NCBI GenBank assembly: GCA_963798325.1
Contig: CAWCSS010000008.1
Location: forward strand, 310,001-374,000
Direction: 5' to 3'
Source of the DNA: Solirubrobacter sp963798325
GTDB lineage: Bacteria; Actinomycetota; Thermoleophilia; Solirubrobacterales; Solirubrobacteraceae
DNA: 64,000 bases
The translations under genes and the position numbers were made by a program. The notes beneath the pieces are model-generated. The model was not told the DNA's origin. It saw only the letters and a program-made list of their open reading frames with translations, and did no database searches. Numbering within the stretch: position 1 is the stretch's first letter; every line of letters starts with the position of its first letter. This document shows positions 30,209-37,875 of the stretch, piece after piece.

Positions 30209-30789
30209 CAGGTCCCCAGTTCGCGGAACGCGCGCCAGAAGTCGCGCTTGGCTGATTCCTCGTCGAGCGAGCGGTCGATGTCCGGCACGTAGAGCGCGTC
30301 GATGGACGGCGTCAGGCGCTGGATGTCTCCCGGTCGCTCGTCGACTTCGCGGGCGAGCGGCAGCTGGAGGTCGTTGAGCACGTCGAGCGCGTCGGTGCCC
30401 ATGACCACGAGGATCTTGGGCTGCACGATCGCGATCTCCTCGATCAACCGCGCGACGCACTCCGGCGCGGCGAGCGAGGGATCGGCGACCGGGCACTTCA
30501 CGCACAGCGTGCCGTAGACCACCAGCGGGTCGATGTCGAGCCGCCGCAGCGACTTCATCAGCGCGGTCCCGGCGCGGCCGTAGAAGGCAACGCCCTCCTC
30601 GACCTCCGCGGGAGTCGGCGCGTACTTGAGCAGCAGCACGTCGGCCTGCGGATGGCCGGAGCCGAGCACCGGCATCAGGTTGCCGCGGGGGCAGCGTTCG
30701 CAGCCCTGCAGCTCGCGGGTGAACGTGTTGAGCTCGCGGATGGCGCGCTCGAGGTACTTCTCGCGGATCTCGTCGTCGGTGGCGGGCAT
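30184..30789 (-). CDS. Uracil-DNA glycosylase superfamily protein (divergent family 4)
   Basis: 201 residues from ATG 30789; earlier in-frame GTG/TTG starts exist. Cysteines CERC, CVKC and PECVARL match the spacing of the four iron-sulfur ligands of family-4 UDGs. The first catalytic motif, normally GEAPG...GxPFxGxAG, reads LKYAPTPAEVEEGVAFYGRAG, and the second motif (HPS-type) is not obvious, with YVPDIDRSLDEE instead. So fold and cluster are supported but uracil excision is not assured. Overlaps the cupin gene. Confidence 0.68.
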   Translation of the reverse strand: MPATDDEIREKYLERAIRELNTFTRELQGCERCPRGNLMPVLGSGHPQADVLLLKYAPTPAEVEEGVAFYGRAGTALMKSLRRLDIDPLVVYGTLCVKCPVADPSLAAPECVARLIEEIAIVQPKILVVMGTDALDVLNDLQLPLAREVDERPGDIQRLTPSIDALYVPDIDRSLDEESAKRDFWRAFRELGTWWSDFPPY

Positions 30790-30838
30790 TCCGCCGACCG
30801 GGTTCACCCCAAGCCCACGATCTCCTTGCCCCTGCAAG

Positions 30839-32740
30839 TCACTGCCCGCCGCGACCGGCCACCGCCTTGGCCACTTTGCGCCGCCGGGTGGCCCGCCGCG
30901 CGGCGGCGGGTGTGGCCTTGGTTTGCAGGAACTTCAGGGCTTGGACTTGGGCGTAACGGAGGCTCGAGGGCTTCGCTGCAATATCCGCGTCACGCAGCGA
31001 TTCGAGGAACTCCTCCGGCCCGTCGAAGTCGCGCATGGAGATTCTTACGGAACCTAGACCCTGCGCGACGTGGCTGTCGGAGCCCGCGCCGCCGACGATC
31101 CGGTACTTGGCGGCGAAGCGCACCGCCTCCTCGTTGAAGGCCGGGATCGCGATCCGCGGGTTGAACACCTCGATCGCGTCGATCTGGTCGACCACGGCCA
31201 GCATGTGCTCGTAGTCGGGCACGGAGTGCATGCGGTCGAACGGGTGCGGCACGTAGACGATCCCGCCCTGACGGCGGATCTCGGCGATCGTCTCCTCCAG
31301 CGTCATCCCGCGCGGGATCTTCTCGTGGATGAAGAGGCCGATCACCTCGCCCTGATCGGCGGTCTTGACCTCCTCGCCGACGATCACCTTGATGCCGTAC
31401 TCGGCGGCCTTGGCGGCGGCGTCGTGGGCGCCGGAGATCTCGTTGTGGTCGGTCACCGCGATCGCGCCCAGGCCCACGTCGTGGGCGGTCGCGAGCAGCA
31501 CGTCGACCGGCGTCGCGCAGTCGTTGGAGTGGTCGGTGTGCATGTGCAGATCGACTTCGATCAGCTTGTTCTTGGCCACCCGCGCCCGCACCGCCGGCTT
31601 CGGGTCCGGGTCGTGGCGCAGCGCGGCGAGCCCGGCGTAGATCTCCTCGACCTCATCGGCCACGTGCGACCAGCTGAGCTCCTCCCGCGCCTGCGCACCC
31701 GCCTTGACCAGCCGGTCGCGCAACGCGTCGTCGCGCACCGCGCGCTCGAGCTGCTCGGCGAGCACGTCGACGTCGCCGAGCTGGAACAGGAAGCCGAGGT
31801 CACCGTCGCGGAGGACCTCCTCATAGACCGGCACGCGTGCCGCGAGCGGGACCGCACCCACCCCGAGCGCCTTCACGAGGACGCCGGGAGCGGTCACCTG
31901 ACCCACCGACGCGGCCACCACGATGTCGGCCCCGTGGAACGCGGCCTCCTCGTCGTCGACGACGCTCACCCGGTTGCGCAGGCTGGAGCGCAGCGTCGGC
32001 ACCGCGCCCGTCCGCGAGTAGATCACGGCCTCCCACGGCAGCTCCTCGGGGAGCCGCCGCAGCGCCCGCAGGAACAGCCGCAGCGCGCCCCGCTCCTCGC
32101 GGTCGGAGAACACGATCTTCACCGGCCCGTCCGTCTGCACGCGCTCCTCGGGGGTGATGCCGGGGCGCAGCAGCCGGTAGGAGGCGGGGAAATAGCGGCT
32201 CAGCAGCTCGCCGGTGGCCTCGTAGCTCGCCGTCCGCGCGTCCATCCGCCCGAAGAACAGCTCGACGAACTTCCTCGCGACCTGCGTGCTGAGCACCCGC
32301 TCGGCGGGATCGTGGAACGACCCGACATTGAGCGCCCGGGAGTGCCTGAGCGCGACGGACCCCGCGCTCGGCGCCCACGGCTCGTGCACGTGCACGAAAT
32401 CCAGCTGCGCGGTCCCGAGCACCTCCTCGATCGTCCGCGCGATGTCGATCGGCGGCGACGGGTTGATGCCCTTGCGCGACGCGTTGAACAGCAGCTCGCC
32501 GACGCCCAGCGTGCGCACGCCGCCCTCGGGATCGAACAGCTCCTGCGGGTTCTCGCGCGCGGCGCGGATCAGCTTGCGCGACTCGCGCACGAACTCCGAC
32601 GAGCGCGACGGCGCCAGCAACAGCACCCGGTGGCCGCGCTCGGCGAGCTCGCGGGAGACCTCCGCGGCGAACGTCCCCACCTCGTTCGCATCCTCGAGCG
32701 GATGCGGCGCGACCTGTGCGATGGCGAACCGTTCTCCCAC
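30839..32740 (-). CDS. Glycosyltransferase family 4-PHP domain fusion
   Basis: 633 residues. N-terminal about 390 residues are a GT-B glycosyltransferase (IAQVAPHPLEDANEVGTFAAEVS, FVHVHEPWAPSAG, LLRPGITP, then a C-terminal nucleotide-sugar lobe with ADIVVAASVGQVTAPGVLVKALGVGAVPLA). From about 400 a PHP phosphoesterase follows: VDLHMHTDHSND, AVTDHNEISGA, VGEEVKT, VYVPHPFDR, GAGSDSHVAQGLG, i.e. the His/Asp/Glu metal-binding set. The GTG at 32740 is chosen because TATCCT lies 8 bases upstream and the transferase fold starts there. Basic C-terminal tail (ARRATRRRKVAKA). Perhaps links sugar transfer with phosphate-ester removal on an inositol or polyprenyl lipid; that is inference. Confidence 0.8.
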   Translation of the reverse strand: MGERFAIAQVAPHPLEDANEVGTFAAEVSRELAERGHRVLLLAPSRSSEFVRESRKLIRAARENPQELFDPEGGVRTLGVGELLFNASRKGINPSPPIDIARTIEEVLGTAQLDFVHVHEPWAPSAGSVALRHSRALNVGSFHDPAERVLSTQVARKFVELFFGRMDARTASYEATGELLSRYFPASYRLLRPGITPEERVQTDGPVKIVFSDREERGALRLFLRALRRLPEELPWEAVIYSRTGAVPTLRSSLRNRVSVVDDEEAAFHGADIVVAASVGQVTAPGVLVKALGVGAVPLAARVPVYEEVLRDGDLGFLFQLGDVDVLAEQLERAVRDDALRDRLVKAGAQAREELSWSHVADEVEEIYAGLAALRHDPDPKPAVRARVAKNKLIEVDLHMHTDHSNDCATPVDVLLATAHDVGLGAIAVTDHNEISGAHDAAAKAAEYGIKVIVGEEVKTADQGEVIGLFIHEKIPRGMTLEETIAEIRRQGGIVYVPHPFDRMHSVPDYEHMLAVVDQIDAIEVFNPRIAIPAFNEEAVRFAAKYRIVGGAGSDSHVAQGLGSVRISMRDFDGPEEFLESLRDADIAAKPSSLRYAQVQALKFLQTKATPAAARRATRRRKVAKAVAGRGGQ

Positions 32741-32748
32741 TCCGCGGG

Positions 32749-32754
32749 AGGATA
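32749..32754 (-). promoter_or_regulatory. -10-like element before the GT-PHP gene
   Basis: TATCCT on the minus strand, 8 bases before GTG 32740, with no ribosome-binding site. Supports the GTG as start. Confidence 0.4.
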
Positions 32755-32864
32755 ACCGGGTCGTGTCACGAGGCTCGGGGCGGGCGTGTTTTGGCACACA
32801 GCCGTGACACTTAAGTGGCAAACGCGTCTAGATCCGTTGCAGGCCCGCGGGGGATCGTTCCTGC

Positions 32865-33020
32865 ATGCCGAGCGATTGGTCGATTCATGGTGTAGAGCAA
32901 CAACAACTGACCACTGACCGGCGAGTGGCGCGTCTCGCGGCCGGCCAGCGGGGTGTGGTCGCGTGGGGCGAGCTCATTGTCCGAGCGCGAGGCTCGCCCT
33001 GCTGCGAGGTCGACAGCCGC
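32865..33020 (+). pseudogene. Remnant resembling the N-terminus of AbiEi/DUF559-type proteins
   Basis: The frame from ATG 32865 reads TTDRRVARLAAGQRGVVAWGELI, closely like the winged-helix opening of AbiEi-family antitoxin/DUF559 proteins (xIARLAxxQHGVVxRxQLL). After about residue 45 it loses family character, and no frame downstream restores the expected RGVYAVG part before the next gene at 33179. Probably a 5' fragment left by deletion; 33021-33165 shows nothing else. Base composition here is lower in G+C than the flanks. Confidence 0.42.
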
Positions 33021-33165
33021 GAGTGGCATTCGGACCCGCTTGCGCAACGAGGCGACGCCGCGCGACGGGCGCGCCTGGAGCCAGAGGGCCGGGGTCACCC
33101 TCGCGCAGGCCGAGCGCAACCCGCAGGTGACGATCGGGCGTCGGCGCGCGGCGGGCGCGAGATGG

Positions 33166-33171
33166 GAAGAT
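33166..33171 (+). promoter_or_regulatory. -10-like element before the FMN dehydrogenase
   Basis: GAAGAT seven bases before ATG 33179, resembling TAAGAT before the MarR gene. Weak, no -35 seen. Confidence 0.3.
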
Positions 33172-33178
33172 CGGGCGC

Positions 33179-34456
33179 ATGAGCGTCGGTCCGGGCCGCG
33201 AGCGCCAGGCGGAGATCTATGGCGAGGGCGTGTACGGGCGGCGTCCGCGCATCCCCACCGACTTCGCCGCGCTGGAGAAGGCCGCGCGCCGGAAGGCGTC
33301 GGTGCGCGGGTGGGCGTACGTTGCGGGCGGGGCGGGTGACGGGGCGACGATGCGCGCCAACCGGGCGGCGTTCGAGCGCTGGGCGATCGTCCCGCGCGTG
33401 CTGCGCGACGTCGAGGACCGTGACCTGTCGGTCGAGCTGTTCGGCCGGCGCATCCCCGCGCCGGTGCTGTTCGCCCCTGTCGGCGCATCCGAGCTGCTGC
33501 ACCCACAGGCCGACGTGGCGATCGCCGGCGCCGCCGCCGACCTCGGGCTGCCGTACATCTTCAGCAGCCAGTCGTGCTTCTCGATGGAGGAGTGCGCCGC
33601 GGTGATGGGCGACGCGCCCCGCTGGTTCCAGCTCTACTGGAGCCGCGACGAGGGCGTGGTCGACAGCTTTCTCCAGCGCGCGAAGGCGGCCGGATGCGAG
33701 GCGATCGTGGTCACGCTGGACACGACGATGCTCGGCTGGCGCCCGCAGGACCTCAACCTCGGCTCGTTGCCGTTCTCCCGCGGCGAGGGCATCGCGCAGT
33801 ACCTGAGCGACCCGCGCTTCCGCGAGCTCGTGCGCGAGCGGCTCGCGGCCGGCGTCAAAGGCGCCGCGCCCCAACGGCCCACCCGCGCCGCGATCGGCGC
33901 GCTGATCACGATGACCCGCAAGTTCCCGGGCTCGTTCGCGCAGAACCTCCGCTCACCCGAGCCACGCGCGGCCGTCGAGACGTTCCTGGACACCTACTCG
34001 CGCCCGTCGCTGACCTGGGACGACATCGCCACGCTGCGCCAACGAACCGACCTCCCCGTCCTGCTCAAGGGCGTCCTGCACCCCGACGACGCCCGCCGCG
34101 CGGTCGAGGCCGGACTGGACGGCCTCGTCGTCTCCAACCACGGCGGCCGCCAGGTCGACGGCGCCGTCGCCTCGCTCGACGCCCTCACGGACATCGCGCC
34201 CGCGGTCGACGGCCGCCTCAAGCTCCTGCTCGACAGCGGCATCCGCGGCGGCGCCGACGTCCTCAAGGCCCTCGCCCTCGGCGCCGACGCCGTGCTGGTC
34301 GGCCGCCCACACGTCTACGGCCTCGCGCTCGACGGCCGCGACGGCGCCCGCGACGCGGTGGCGAACATCGTCGCCGAGTTCGACCTCACGCTCGGCCTCA
34401 GCGGCCTGAGGTCGGTCGCCGAGATCGGCCCCGAGGCCCTCCGTCACCTCTCATGA
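33179..34456 (+). CDS. FMN-dependent alpha-hydroxy-acid dehydrogenase/oxidase
   Basis: 425 residues. Oxidises an L-2-hydroxy acid such as lactate with FMN in a TIM barrel. Visible: YVAGGAGDGATMRANRAAFERW (substrate Tyr region), PVLFAPVGASELLHP, FSSQSCFSMEE, FQLYWSRDE, VVTLDTTMLGWR, LLKGVLHPDDA (FMN Lys), VSNHGGRQVDG with catalytic His, and LLLDSGIRGGADVLKALALGADAVLVGRP (phosphate site). Insertion between about 190 and 250 (EGIAQYLSDPRFRE) resembles lactate 2-monooxygenase rather than LldD. Stands alone. Confidence 0.9.
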   Translation: MSVGPGRERQAEIYGEGVYGRRPRIPTDFAALEKAARRKASVRGWAYVAGGAGDGATMRANRAAFERWAIVPRVLRDVEDRDLSVELFGRRIPAPVLFAPVGASELLHPQADVAIAGAAADLGLPYIFSSQSCFSMEECAAVMGDAPRWFQLYWSRDEGVVDSFLQRAKAAGCEAIVVTLDTTMLGWRPQDLNLGSLPFSRGEGIAQYLSDPRFRELVRERLAAGVKGAAPQRPTRAAIGALITMTRKFPGSFAQNLRSPEPRAAVETFLDTYSRPSLTWDDIATLRQRTDLPVLLKGVLHPDDARRAVEAGLDGLVVSNHGGRQVDGAVASLDALTDIAPAVDGRLKLLLDSGIRGGADVLKALALGADAVLVGRPHVYGLALDGRDGARDAVANIVAEFDLTLGLSGLRSVAEIGPEALRHLS

Positions 34457-34463
34457 GCTGATC

Positions 34464-34493
34464 TTGACCAGCCGAACATCGCCGGATTAGGCT
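34464..34493 (+). promoter_or_regulatory. Promoter of the TIR gene, leaderless type
   Basis: TTGACC (34464-34469), 18 bases, TAGGCT (34488-34493), 8 bases, ATG 34502. Best -35 match of the set; no ribosome-binding site. Confidence 0.6.
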
Positions 34494-34501
34494 CGGCGGC
34501 A

Positions 34502-35182
34502 ATGCCCACGCTGTGCTTCGTCAGCCACCGCCACAAGGACGAGGCAGTGGCCGGATGGCTTCGCGCGCAACTCGAGAGGGATTTCCTTCGTGGCGTGCGC
34601 GTGTTCGCGTCATCGGACCTCGGCAGCCTGCGACCAGGGGACGACTGGTACGAGGTTCTCAAGCAGCGGATGAACGAATGTCACATGCTGTTGGTCGTGT
34701 GTACCCCGACGACGCACCTGCAGCCGTGGGTGAACTTCGAACTCGGGTACGCGTCGGCGCTCGAGAAACGGGTCATCGTGCTCTACCACGGTGGGCTCAC
34801 GCCGGACGACCTGCCGTTCCCGTTCACGAAGACGCAGGGTGTCGTGCTCGGCGACGCCGACGGGCTTCACCGGCTCTACGACGGAATCGCGCACGAGGCC
34901 AACATGGACACGCCGCGCGCCGATTTCGTCCAGCTCGCGCAGGACGTTCCCGCTGCCGCCGAGCCGGACGGCCCTGTGGCCGTCAGCGAGGCCGACGCTG
35001 CTCGCCGACGCATCCGGGCTTCCCTGATGGATACGCGCTGGCTGTGGCGGTCGATCGACCGTGTGGCGACCGAAGCGGCGATCACACGCGACGAGGCGCT
35101 CGCGCTCCTGCGCGCGGACGACGAGGTCCGGTTCAAGGACCGGAAGTTCGTCGGCCTCAAATCGCGAGTGGGCAACGGCTGA
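34502..35182 (+). CDS. TIR-domain protein with C-terminal winged-helix-like region
   Basis: 226 residues. TIR domain at about 1-125: LCFVSHRHKDEAVAGWLRAQL, VRVFASSDLGSLRPGDDWYEVL, MLLVVCTPTTHLQPWVNFELGYA, with the Glu of FELGYA in the position of the NADase Glu of bacterial TIR enzymes. A Pro/Ala/Asp linker about 150-170, then RSIDRVATEAAITRDEALALLRADDEVRF, a small winged-helix-like unit. No partner with a known defence role (Thoeris SIR2-like, CBASS cyclase, STING) is adjacent. Could be an NAD-cleaving defence protein or a signalling adaptor; only the fold is well supported. Confidence 0.78.
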   Translation: MPTLCFVSHRHKDEAVAGWLRAQLERDFLRGVRVFASSDLGSLRPGDDWYEVLKQRMNECHMLLVVCTPTTHLQPWVNFELGYASALEKRVIVLYHGGLTPDDLPFPFTKTQGVVLGDADGLHRLYDGIAHEANMDTPRADFVQLAQDVPAAAEPDGPVAVSEADAARRRIRASLMDTRWLWRSIDRVATEAAITRDEALALLRADDEVRFKDRKFVGLKSRVGNG

Positions 35183-35184
35183 CA

Positions 35185-35207
35185 CCGGGCGGCGCGGAGC
35201 CGCCCGG
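35185..35207. terminator. Hairpin between convergent TIR gene and ino1
   Basis: CCGGGCGGC (35185-35193), 5-base loop, GCCGCCCGG (35199-35207): nine perfect G/C pairs starting three bases after the TIR stop and 15 before the ino1 stop. No T tract. Probably works in both directions. Confidence 0.6.
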
Positions 35208-35221
35208 CGCGACCGCAGGAA

Positions 35222-36412
35222 CTACTTCTCGGCGACCTTCTCGGCCTTGGCCTCGTCGGCCTTCTTGTCGCGCGCCGCGCGCACGACCTTCTCGGCGCGG
35301 GCGTACTTGGCGATGAACTCCTCGGTGTCCGCGCGCGCCTGGTCGTCCGGGCGCTGGTTCATCGGGGACTTCATGAGGTAGGAGGAGGGGCCGTCGAGCT
35401 GGCCGCCGACGCCGTGGTTCATGGCCAGCTTGCAGCAGCGGGCGGCGTCGATGACGATGCCGGCCGAGTTCGGGGAGTCCCAGACCTCGAGCTTGAGCTC
35501 GGCGGTCAGCGGGACGTCGCCGAACGCGGCGCCCTCGAGGCGGATGTGCGCCCACTTGCGGTCCTCGAGCCACGGCACGTAGTCCGACGGGCCGACGTGG
35601 ACGTCGTGGGCCGGCATGTCGTGGTCGACGATCGAGGTGACCGCGTTGGTCTTGGAGATCTTCTTGGACTCCAGGCGCTCGCGCTCGAGCATGTTGAAGA
35701 AGTCCATGTTGCCGCCCACGTTGAGCTGGGACGTGCGCTGGAGCTCCACGCCGCGGTCGCCGAACAGGCGCGCCAGCGAGCGGTGGACGATGGTCGCGCC
35801 GACCTGGGACTTGATGTCGTCGCCGACGATCGGCAGGCCGGCCTTCTTGAAGCGGTTGCTCCAGTACTCCTCGCGGGCGATGAAGACGGGGATGCAGTTG
35901 ACCATCGCGCAGCCGGCTTCGAGGATCTGCTCGACGTACCACTTCGTGGCCTGCTCGGAGCCCACCGGCAGGTAGGACACGACGACGTCGGTGCGGGTGT
36001 CCTTGAGCACCTGCACGATGTCGACCGTCGAGCCGCCGGCCTTGGTGATCTTCTGCGAGAGGTACTTGCCGAGACCGTCGTGCGTCATGCCGCGCTGGAC
36101 GGGAACGCCGAGGTTCGGCACGTCCTCCTTGACGAACTTGATCGTGTTGTTCTGGCCGGACCAGATCGCCTCGGAGAGGTCTTTGCCGACCTTGTCCGCG
36201 TCGATGTCGAACGCGGCCGAGAACTCGATGTCCCGGATGTGGTAGCCGCCGAGGTCCACGTGCATCAGGCCCGGGACGCGCGCGTCGGGGTCGGCGTCCT
36301 TGTAGTACTGCACGCCTTGAACGAACGCGTTCGCGCAATTGCCCACGCCGATGATGGCGACGCGGACCTTCTCGTTCTGGTAACGGCCGCTGCCGTTGCT
36401 GGACCCAGTCAA
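35222..36412 (-). CDS. ino1: Inositol-3-phosphate (myo-inositol-1-phosphate) synthase
   Basis: 396 residues. Converts glucose 6-phosphate to inositol phosphate using NAD, first step to phosphatidylinositol and, in actinobacteria, mycothiol. VAIIGVGNCANAFVQGV is the Rossmann loop; VSYLPVGSEQATKWY, GCAMVNCIPVFIA, VGDDIKSQVGATIVHR and LNVGGNMDFFNM are signature blocks. Starts at TTG 36412 with GAAGGGGA seven bases upstream. The Lys/Ala-rich tail after about 370 is extra. Third gene of an inositol-lipid group with the CDP-alcohol transferase. Confidence 0.93.
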   Translation of the reverse strand: MTGSSNGSGRYQNEKVRVAIIGVGNCANAFVQGVQYYKDADPDARVPGLMHVDLGGYHIRDIEFSAAFDIDADKVGKDLSEAIWSGQNNTIKFVKEDVPNLGVPVQRGMTHDGLGKYLSQKITKAGGSTVDIVQVLKDTRTDVVVSYLPVGSEQATKWYVEQILEAGCAMVNCIPVFIAREEYWSNRFKKAGLPIVGDDIKSQVGATIVHRSLARLFGDRGVELQRTSQLNVGGNMDFFNMLERERLESKKISKTNAVTSIVDHDMPAHDVHVGPSDYVPWLEDRKWAHIRLEGAAFGDVPLTAELKLEVWDSPNSAGIVIDAARCCKLAMNHGVGGQLDGPSSYLMKSPMNQRPDDQARADTEEFIAKYARAEKVVRAARDKKADEAKAEKVAEK

Positions 36413-36434
36413 GTCAGTTCCCCTTCAAAGTTGG

Positions 36435-36447
36435 TGACCGTCGGTCA
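36435..36447. promoter_or_regulatory. Palindrome upstream of ino1
   Basis: TGACCG-T-CGGTCA, a perfect 13-base dyad in the 45-base gap between the transferase stop and ino1, 23 bases before the TTG start. Could be an operator for separate control of ino1; a regulator such as the LacI-type IpsA of corynebacteria is known for ino1, but this site is not proven to be its kind. Confidence 0.35.
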
Positions 36448-36457
36448 ATAAACCCGG

Positions 36458-37063
36458 CTAGGCCGGATCGGTTACACGCTTGGTCAGTTCGGACCGAACG
36501 TGGAAGATGCGCTGGAAGACGGTGATGACGGCCATCGCGGCCAGCAGGTAGACCGCCGGCTCGATCGCTTTGAGGTCGCCGAAGACCAGGCCGGCGCTCA
36601 ACACGACGACGCGGACGGCGCGATCGGCGATGCCGACCTTGCACTCCACGCCCAGCGCCTCGGCGCGGGCTCGCGTGTACGAGACCATCAGCGAGGCGAG
36701 GACCGCCAGCACGACGATCGATACCGCGACGTCGGCCCCGGCGATCACCGTCAGATCGGGGTCCTTCACGATCCGGTAGGCGACCGCGGCGAGCACGATG
36801 CCCTCTTCCAGGCGATCGAGCGTCGAGTCCAGGAAGGCGCCGAACGGCGAGCCCTTCCCGGACATGCGGGAGTAGCGCCCGTCGAGGGTGTCGCAGACGG
36901 AGCCGACGATGAACGCGATCCCGCCCGCGATCCACCAGCCCTGCAGGATGAGCACCGCGGAAACGACACAGAGCGTGAACCCGGTGAGGGAGATCGCGTT
37001 CGGCGTCAGCCGCGATTCGATGAGACGGTTACGGAATTCCGTCTGGTAGTCGCGCGTGGCCAT
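36458..37063 (-). CDS. CDP-alcohol phosphatidyltransferase, probably phosphatidylinositol-phosphate synthase
   Basis: 201 residues, integral membrane protein with about six helices. The CDP-alcohol motif is present as DTLDGRYSR-x8-GAFLDSTLD (usual DxxDGxxAR-x8-GxxxDxxxD with Ala replaced by Ser). Its place beside ino1 and the length favour transfer of phosphatidyl to inositol phosphate, as in actinobacterial PgsA1/PIP synthase; phosphatidylglycerol-phosphate synthase is the alternative. 13 bases downstream of the PAP2 gene. Confidence 0.85.
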   Translation of the reverse strand: MATRDYQTEFRNRLIESRLTPNAISLTGFTLCVVSAVLILQGWWIAGGIAFIVGSVCDTLDGRYSRMSGKGSPFGAFLDSTLDRLEEGIVLAAVAYRIVKDPDLTVIAGADVAVSIVVLAVLASLMVSYTRARAEALGVECKVGIADRAVRVVVLSAGLVFGDLKAIEPAVYLLAAMAVITVFQRIFHVRSELTKRVTDPA

Positions 37064-37076
37064 GTGGCGCGTCAGC

Positions 37077-37844
37077 CTATCCGGCCCGTGCCGGGGCGGG
37101 TAGGGCGGTTTCGCCCTCCCAGGCCCACGTGGCCGGCCGCACGCGGGCCAGCAACGTCTGCGCGGCGACCGCGGCGATGAGCGCCGCGAGGGCGCCGGTG
37201 GCGGCGTCGAAGACCCAGTGGTTGGCGGTCACGATGACCACGCACGCGACGATCGGCGCGTAGAGCCCCCACAGGACCTTCGCCCAGCGCCGGCGCGCCA
37301 TCCGGATCATCGGGACGCTGAGCATCAGCGCGAAGCCGACGTGCATCGACGGCACCGCGGCGTACGGGTTGTAGAGCGCGTTGACGCTGGCGTCACTCGA
37401 GACGCCGGTGAAGTCCGCCACCGAGTCGCTGAAGCCGAGCTCCGGGAGCATCCGCGGCGGCGCGGTCGGATAGACGAGGTAGCCGACCAGCGCAAGCCCC
37501 ATCGCGACCATGAACATGTTGCGCACGAAGTAGTAGTGCTCGTTGCGGAACAGGTAGATGAAGGCGAGCGTGCACGTGGTCACGATGAAGTGGGTGTTCA
37601 GGTACATCCACGAGCCCACCTGGTCGATCCAGCCCGAGTGCAGCGCCCACGACTGCACGGCGGGCTCGATGAAGACGTGCAGGGAGCGCTCCAGCGCGAC
37701 GATGTTGCGCGCGTGCTCGAAGGCCGCGGCCGACTGGTCCCAGACCTGTCCGCGGACGAGCCGGTAGAGCCAGTACGCGCCGCAGAAGAGCACGATCTGC
37801 CACAGCAGGTCGCCCCCGCCACGGGGCAGCAGACGTGAACGCAT
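37077..37844 (-). CDS. PAP2-superfamily membrane phosphatase
   Basis: 255 residues with about six membrane helices. PAP2 catalytic motifs: YPTAPPRMLPELG (first), AVPSMHVGFAL (second, SMHxG with catalytic His) and ANHWVFDAATGAL (third, His and Asp). Layout matches the Aur1/inositolphosphoryl-ceramide-synthase-like branch. With the neighbouring transferase it could dephosphorylate phosphatidylinositol phosphate to phosphatidylinositol, which is inference. ATG 37844 has TAGGTT seven bases upstream. Confidence 0.83.
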   Translation of the reverse strand: MRSRLLPRGGGDLLWQIVLFCGAYWLYRLVRGQVWDQSAAAFEHARNIVALERSLHVFIEPAVQSWALHSGWIDQVGSWMYLNTHFIVTTCTLAFIYLFRNEHYYFVRNMFMVAMGLALVGYLVYPTAPPRMLPELGFSDSVADFTGVSSDASVNALYNPYAAVPSMHVGFALMLSVPMIRMARRRWAKVLWGLYAPIVACVVIVTANHWVFDAATGALAALIAAVAAQTLLARVRPATWAWEGETALPAPARAG

Positions 37845-37851
37845 CGTTTAA

Positions 37852-37857
37852 AACCTA
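37852..37857 (-). promoter_or_regulatory. -10-like element before PAP2 gene
   Basis: TAGGTT on the minus strand, then TTAAACG and ATG 37844. AT-rich for this genome; no ribosome-binding site. Spacer-18 hexamer upstream is GTTAGC, a poor -35. Confidence 0.4.
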
Positions 37858-37875
37858 GAGGGCCGGAAGGGTCGG

